From a virus, in IMG/VR virus record IMGVR_UViG_3300029923_000329, positions 1 through 26,640 of that record: a DNA stretch of 26,640 nucleotides; one strand, 5' to 3'. Made by a program: the position numbers and the translations under genes. The notes below the pieces were generated by a model. The model was not told where the DNA came from. It ran no database searches and was given only the letters and a program-made list of their open reading frames with translations. Shown here one piece after another: positions 22,193 to 26,640 of the stretch. Every line of letters starts with the position of its first letter. Position 1 is the stretch's first letter.

Positions 22193-23431
22193 ATGACCGT
22201 GCCAACCCAAGACGACAAAATCATCTGCAAGATCGACGGCGCACCGACGCATTCGATCAGCATGTATCTGCGAAACAACCACCCGGAAATCACCCTGGCC
22301 GAGTATCAGGAGAAGTTCCCAGGTGAGCCAATTATCTCCCCGTATGCCCAGCATCTGATGGATGAAAAGGCGAAGAAGACCGCGACCGAAGCAGCAGAAG
22401 CGACGAGCACGCCGGAAGTTGCAAAAAAGGTTGAAATGGTTGGCACGGCAGAGAAGCCAGCGGCAAGCGTGTCCTCCCTGGTGACCCCGGGCAGCATCAC
22501 CAAGCAGCCGTTTCATGAAGTCTTCGGCCTGGGCAAGATCAAACAGGCGCTGTCGTCACGCGGTGATGAAATTCCGATCACTGTGCTGTCGGCCCATGAG
22601 CCTGCTAACCAAATGTTCGTGCCGAAAGCCAACGACACCTACGTCTACGACATCGACGAGTTGAAGAACGCCATCATGGCTATCGACTTGAACATCCCGT
22701 GCTACATCTGGGGCCACAAAGGCACCGGCAAGTCGGAACTCTGGGAGCAGATCGGCGCCCGCACCAACCGTCCGCACTTCCGTGTTCAGCACACCGGCAA
22801 CACCGAAGAGTCGCACGTTGTCGGTCAATGGACTGTAAAGAACGGTCAGACTGTGTTCGAGCTGGGCCCATTGCCCCTGGCAATGAAAAATGGCTGGATG
22901 TATGTCGCAGACGAATACGACTTCGCGATGCCATCGGTTCTCTCTGTGTATCAGGCGGTGCTGGAAGGTAAAGCCCTGGTAATCAAAGAAGCCGACGTCG
23001 AGAATCGCGTTATTCATCCGCACCCGAACTTCCGATTCGTAGCCACCGGCAACACCAACGGCAGCGGCGATGAGACCGGGCTGTATCAGGGCACCACCTT
23101 GCAGAACTCGGCGAACTACGACCGTTTCGGCATGGTAGTCCACAAGAAATACATGGCCGCTGCTGCTGAATCGCTGATTCTGCAACGTCGTCTGAAGATG
23201 GTCGCGGCAGACGCTGACAAGCTCGTGTCCTTTGCAAACTCGGTGCGCGAGGCTTACGATGCTTCCAAGATCAGCGAAACCATTTCGCCCCGGACCCTCA
23301 TCTTCGCAGCGACAATCGGCATCAAACGCGGCTCGTTCGTGCAGGGCGTGACTTTGTCCTACATCAACAAGCTGACCAAGATCGACGCCGAAGCGGTAAA
23401 GGGTATGGCAGAGCGCATCTTCGGCAAGTAA
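22193..23431 (+). CDS. cobS: CobS-like AAA+ ATPase
   Basis: This is a 412-residue MoxR/CobS-type AAA+ ATPase. ATG at 22193 has GGAG (22183-22186) six bases upstream. The N-terminal 50 residues (ICKIDGAPTHSISMYLRNNH, then LAEYQEKFPGEPIIS) match the small domain found at the start of CobS proteins. A flexible Ala/Glu/Thr linker follows at about 60-100. Walker A is GHKGTGKS at 174-181, and Walker B is MYVADEYDF with Asp240 and Glu241. The sensor region is VATGNTNGSGDETGLYQGT. Ring ATPases of this family act with VWA partners, here the preceding gene. Bacterial CobS serves cobalt insertion; no other cobalamin gene is present, so the target here is unknown. Confidence 0.9.
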   Translation: MTVPTQDDKIICKIDGAPTHSISMYLRNNHPEITLAEYQEKFPGEPIISPYAQHLMDEKAKKTATEAAEATSTPEVAKKVEMVGTAEKPAASVSSLVTPGSITKQPFHEVFGLGKIKQALSSRGDEIPITVLSAHEPANQMFVPKANDTYVYDIDELKNAIMAIDLNIPCYIWGHKGTGKSELWEQIGARTNRPHFRVQHTGNTEESHVVGQWTVKNGQTVFELGPLPLAMKNGWMYVADEYDFAMPSVLSVYQAVLEGKALVIKEADVENRVIHPHPNFRFVATGNTNGSGDETGLYQGTTLQNSANYDRFGMVVHKKYMAAAAESLILQRRLKMVAADADKLVSFANSVREAYDASKISETISPRTLIFAATIGIKRGSFVQGVTLSYINKLTKIDAEAVKGMAERIFGK

Positions 23432-23447
23432 TCGAAACAGCTCCATC

Positions 23448-23475
23448 ACGCCCGGGCACTCCCGGGCGTTTCTGT
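23448..23475 (+). terminator. Terminator after CobS-like gene
   Basis: The stem ACGCCCGGG/CCCGGGCGT with loop CACT is followed by TTCTGTC. The T-tract is short, so termination may be partial and the genes after it may still be read through. Confidence 0.65.
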
Positions 23476-23487
23476 CTGCGAGGTCCA

Positions 23488-24141
23488 ATGAACACTCCAG
23501 GATGCTACGGCGCCGCAAGCGCCTTCAGTCACGACTCGGCTACCTGTCAGGGTTGCCCGCACTTCACGCCATGCGCCGGTCTCTCGCTGGAGAGGCTCCA
23601 GGCCATATCTGGCACCATCAACGTCACCGACTTGCTCAAGAAGCACGAGCGAGCGCAAGCAAAGGCCCGCCCAGAGCGCGCACAACGTCACCAGAGCGAC
23701 GAAACCCGAGACTTACGCATAGTGCAAAGGGCGGCGCCCATCGAGCCCCCACAGCGCAAGACGCAGGTCGAGAAGGTCACGTTTGAAATAAACACCGAGA
23801 CCCGGCAGCTCATCGCCAACATCACCAACAAAAAAGCCCAGGCTCACGCGCTAATTCTGTGCAAGGGTCAAGACCTGCAAGACCTAATAGACCGCTTCGG
23901 CGCTGGTGAGAACCCAATGCCAGCATCGCCAAAGTGGCTGCATCAGGTGGGCGAAGAACTGCTGGCCGGAAAGATCAACCGGCAGAACCTGAAGGTGAAC
24001 CTGGCGCAGCAGCAGCAATGGGGTGAAGCCACCGCCGGTTCGCACGTTTCGATAGCTTGGTCCATGTTTATAGGGCTTGGCATAGCTGTGGAGCAAGAGG
24101 GCTCAATGCTTCTTTCTCCAAGGGTCGGTGGTCACAATTGA
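23488..24141 (+). CDS. Unknown protein with N-terminal cysteine cluster
   Basis: This is a 217-residue protein. ATG at 23488 has GAGG about five bases upstream. Cysteines at 6, 20, 23 and 29 (C-x13-C-x2-C-x5-C, in CYGAASAFSHDSATCQGC and FTPC) form a compact cluster that could bind zinc or an iron-sulfur cluster. Similar short clusters occur in phage proteins near CobS/CobT-like genes, to my recollection. Residues about 50-95 are basic and flexible. The C-terminal part holds TRQLIANITNKKAQAHAL near 107-125 and a Gln-rich LAQQQQWGEA, with helical character. It sits between the CobS-like ATPase and the polymerase. Function is unknown. Confidence 0.8.
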   Translation: MNTPGCYGAASAFSHDSATCQGCPHFTPCAGLSLERLQAISGTINVTDLLKKHERAQAKARPERAQRHQSDETRDLRIVQRAAPIEPPQRKTQVEKVTFEINTETRQLIANITNKKAQAHALILCKGQDLQDLIDRFGAGENPMPASPKWLHQVGEELLAGKINRQNLKVNLAQQQQWGEATAGSHVSIAWSMFIGLGIAVEQEGSMLLSPRVGGHN

Positions 24142-24162
24142 GCGATAATTCGAGGAGAAAAT

Positions 24163-26640
24163 ATGAACATTAACCACCACTTATCAGCGCGCTCTGATTT
24201 TTCGGTCGGCGAGTCGCTGTTGCAGGTGAAGAAACTTGTCACCGCAGCTAAGGCCGCAGGATATGAAAGTGTCGCCCTGGTAGACACGATGAGCATCCAT
24301 GCCATTGTCGACTTCACCGCCCAGTGCAAGAAGGCGGAAATCCGCCCGATCATTGGCTGCACACTGCGCGTGGTCGAAGACCCAACGCACCGCAAGCCTT
24401 CAAAGGCCAGCGGCATCGCGGACAAGCCAAACCCTGGCTACCAGCTCAAGGTCTACTGCAAGACCGAAGCCGGTGTGCAATCGCTGTTCAAGCTGTTGAG
24501 CCGCGCCAACTCGCCGGAATACTTCTACTACGTGTCTCGCGTCGGCCTAGATGATGTTCTGGCGCTAGAGGATGTGATCGTCACTACCGGCGACTTCTAC
24601 GGCCTGTTCGGCAGCAAAGACGTGAAGCATCCTGGCGGCATCGCAATCGCGCTCAAGGTGCGATTCGGCGATGACTTTCTGGTCGAGCTGACCCCGGGCG
24701 ATACGCCGCTCTACGACACGGTCAACGCGCGCTGCATAAAGGTCGCCGATGCTCTGGGCATCCGAACGATTGTTGGCTACCCTTCGCTTTATGTCGCGAA
24801 CGCAGAAGCGCCGACGCTTCAGGTTTTGAACTCGATCACGACCAACACGTCAATGGACTCACCGTGGCGCCCGAAGCAGCACGTCGTTGACTTCGAAGTG
24901 TCACCGCCGGCCAAGCTGCTTGAGCGGGTTAAGTCTTCTGCTAAGCGCATGGCTACCTTCACGGGTATCGTGTCGGCGTCGACCTGGGCAGATTCCCTGG
25001 CGAACATCCAGAAGGTGGTCGACGAGTGCGCCTACCGTTTCGAGAAGATGCCCGTCAGCCTTCCCAAGATGGCAGAGAACGAATTCGTAGAGCTGGGCCG
25101 ACAGTGCGCCGAAGGCTGGAAGCGCCGCTTCGGCGCTGAAGTCCTGGGTCACCAGCCGCTCACTTCAGAACTGCCGGTATACGCCGCTCGCTTGAAGTAT
25201 GAAATGGGCGTGCTGAAGTCTATGGGCTTCGCTGGTTACTTCCTGCTTGCCGCTGACCTCGTGAACTGGTCGAAGGCTAACGACATCATCGTCGGCCCAG
25301 GTCGTGGTTCGGTGGGCGGCTCCCTGGTTGCGTATCTGGTCGGGATCACCGAGGTGGACCCTGTTCGCTTCGGCCTGATGTTCGAGCGTTTCATCAACCC
25401 CGAACGTCTCGACTTGCCCGACGCCGACCTCGACTTCATGTCGAGCAAACGCCATTTGGTTATCGAATACCTGACCAACAAATACGGCGCCGAGCGCGTT
25501 GCCGGTATCTCCAACTATTCAACCCTGGGTTCGGCGTCTGCATTGCGTGACGCCGGGCGCATGCACGGGCTGAACCCGCTTGAGCTGTCTTGCAGTAAGC
25601 TGGTGCCAGCAGAACACGGGATCAGCTTCAGCCTGACCGAGTCGGCCGACATGGTTCCTGAAATCGCGAAGTTCCGCGATGAGCGATCCGACATCTGGGC
25701 TCACGCCCTGAAACTTGAGGGCACGATTCGTTCCTTTGGGCAGCACGCCGCCGGGTTGGTGGTGGCCGGTGAACCAATCACCAATCGCGCGGTGCATGAA
25801 ACGCGCGGCGACAGCGCCATCGTCAACTGGGACAAACGCTCCGTAGAGGACTGGGGGCTGGTCAAAATGGACTTGTTGGGTCTGTCGACCCTCGACGTTC
25901 TGGAAATTGCCCGCCAATACATCAAAGAGCGCCACGGTGTCGACGTGATCTACACCAAGATTCGCCTTGACGACGAAGACGTGATGAAAGCGTTCAGCGC
26001 TGGCGAGACGACTGGTGTGTTCCAGTTTGAATCCCCAGGTATGCGCAAGCTGTTGCGCGACCTGGCAGTAGGTGGGTTGCTCACCTTCGCAGACATCACG
26101 GCGGCGACCGCGCTCTACCGCCCGGGCCCAATGGACTCCGGCCAGCTTGAAGACTTTGTGCAGATTCGCCAGGGTCACCGGTCGCCGTCGTATGAGCACG
26201 CCCTGATGGAGCCCGTTCTCGAAGAGACGAATGGGGTTATCACCTACCAAGAGCAGGTGATGCAGCTCGCGGTTCACTTGGCCGGCTTCACCGGCGCCGA
26301 GTCTGACCACCTTCGGAAAGCGATGGGTAAGAAAGACGCTGACAAAATGTCTGAAATGCGCGCCAAGTGGATTGACGGCTGCGAGAAGACGGCGGGCATG
26401 CTCCCGGCGAACTCCGGCAACCTGTTCGACAAAATCCTCGCGTTCGCTGGTTACGCATTCAACAAGTCCCACTCCGTTGAATACTCCATCATTTCGGTTT
26501 GGACGATGTGGGTGCGCGTGCGCTACCCAGCGGAATACTTCGCCGCAAGCCTGTCCATCGTGTCTGAAGAGAAGCTGACCGGGTTGGTGCGTGATGCGCG
26601 CTCGTGCGGTATCGAAGTTCTACCGCCAGACATCAACTAC
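24163..26640 (+). CDS. dnaE: DNA polymerase III alpha-type polymerase (3' end outside window)
   Basis: This is the first 826 residues of a DnaE-like replicative polymerase. The frame is open to the window edge. ATG at 24163 has GAGGAGA seven bases upstream. Residues 1-70 align with a PHP domain, but HHLSARSDFSVGES replaces the metal-binding HxH core and ALVDTMSIH replaces the ALTDH-like block, so PHP activity is doubtful. Fingers/palm motifs are intact: GPGRGSVGGSL near 377-387, then LPDADLDF with Asp420 and Asp422 as the likely catalytic pair, and KMDLLGL with Asp570 as the third acid. ATALYRPGPMDSG and FNKSHSVEYS are also typical. It would copy the phage genome with the helicase and primase upstream. 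Confidence 0.94.
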   Translation, partial: MNINHHLSARSDFSVGESLLQVKKLVTAAKAAGYESVALVDTMSIHAIVDFTAQCKKAEIRPIIGCTLRVVEDPTHRKPSKASGIADKPNPGYQLKVYCKTEAGVQSLFKLLSRANSPEYFYYVSRVGLDDVLALEDVIVTTGDFYGLFGSKDVKHPGGIAIALKVRFGDDFLVELTPGDTPLYDTVNARCIKVADALGIRTIVGYPSLYVANAEAPTLQVLNSITTNTSMDSPWRPKQHVVDFEVSPPAKLLERVKSSAKRMATFTGIVSASTWADSLANIQKVVDECAYRFEKMPVSLPKMAENEFVELGRQCAEGWKRRFGAEVLGHQPLTSELPVYAARLKYEMGVLKSMGFAGYFLLAADLVNWSKANDIIVGPGRGSVGGSLVAYLVGITEVDPVRFGLMFERFINPERLDLPDADLDFMSSKRHLVIEYLTNKYGAERVAGISNYSTLGSASALRDAGRMHGLNPLELSCSKLVPAEHGISFSLTESADMVPEIAKFRDERSDIWAHALKLEGTIRSFGQHAAGLVVAGEPITNRAVHETRGDSAIVNWDKRSVEDWGLVKMDLLGLSTLDVLEIARQYIKERHGVDVIYTKIRLDDEDVMKAFSAGETTGVFQFESPGMRKLLRDLAVGGLLTFADITAATALYRPGPMDSGQLEDFVQIRQGHRSPSYEHALMEPVLEETNGVITYQEQVMQLAVHLAGFTGAESDHLRKAMGKKDADKMSEMRAKWIDGCEKTAGMLPANSGNLFDKILAFAGYAFNKSHSVEYSIISVWTMWVRVRYPAEYFAASLSIVSEEKLTGLVRDARSCGIEVLPPDINY

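Noticed and set aside
24144-24149. GATAAT as a -10 for the polymerase gene
   Set aside because: No -35-like hexamer lies at 16-18 bases upstream (AGGGTC at 17), and the box lies too close to the ribosome site to leave a normal leader.
1-26640. tRNA, integrase, attachment site or insertion sequence
   Set aside because: I looked for cloverleaf-like stems with CCA ends, recombinase motifs and flanking inverted repeats, and saw none that could be supported.

Overview
The window reads as about 26.6 kb of a tailed-phage genome. Every supportable gene lies on the + strand, packed tightly with many ATGA or TGATG stop/start overlaps, in a GC-rich sequence. The lambda J-type tail-tip protein points to a long-tailed, siphovirus-like virion. 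The base composition, pyocin-knob-like fibre domains and lysis-gene style suggest a Pseudomonas or close gammaproteobacterial host; this is an inference from resemblance, not from any search. Both ends are cut: the tail-tip gene enters from the left and a DNA polymerase III alpha gene runs off the right.

Region 1 (2-10167) is host recognition. It holds the J-like central tail protein with two FN3-like domains and a 96-bp-periodic stalk, a small partner protein, a short conserved tail-region protein, and a small lipoprotein that may act in superinfection exclusion. After a terminator come an Ala/Ser-rich fibre, an SGNH-hydrolase-like tail protein, a second and longer Ala/Ser-rich fibre with two pyocin-knob-like domains, and two small probable fibre-associated proteins.

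Region 2 (10228-12168) is a lysis cassette: a coiled-coil protein with a C-terminal membrane anchor, a holin candidate with three membrane segments, a transglycosylase-type endolysin, an Rz-like inner-membrane spanin, and an Rz1-like lipoprotein spanin fully embedded in another frame of Rz.

Region 3 (12169-26640) is replication and nucleic-acid metabolism. It contains PhoH, an unknown protein, a small protein with a convincing Hfq/Sm-like core, a DnaB-family helicase, a 32-residue membrane microprotein, a zinc-finger/TOPRIM primase, a WGR-like protein, a Cys-containing unknown, an ATP-dependent DNA ligase, two small unknowns, a CobT-like protein (HExxH plus VWA), a CobS-like AAA+ ATPase, a second Cys-rich unknown, and a DnaE-type polymerase. 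Helicase, primase, polymerase and ligase would give the phage much of its own replisome. The CobT/CobS-like pair looks like a MoxR/VWA remodelling machine rather than a cobalamin enzyme.

Intergenic gaps are all under 160 bp. Many hold a perfect hairpin beside or overlapping a sigma70-like promoter candidate, so terminator-promoter junctions appear to divide the genome into short transcription units. The observations most worth following are the Hfq-like protein, the protease-like CobT with its CobS partner, the SGNH tail protein with an Asn in place of the usual Asp, and the lipoprotein beside the receptor-binding gene. No tRNA, rRNA, CRISPR array, integrase or insertion sequence was seen.
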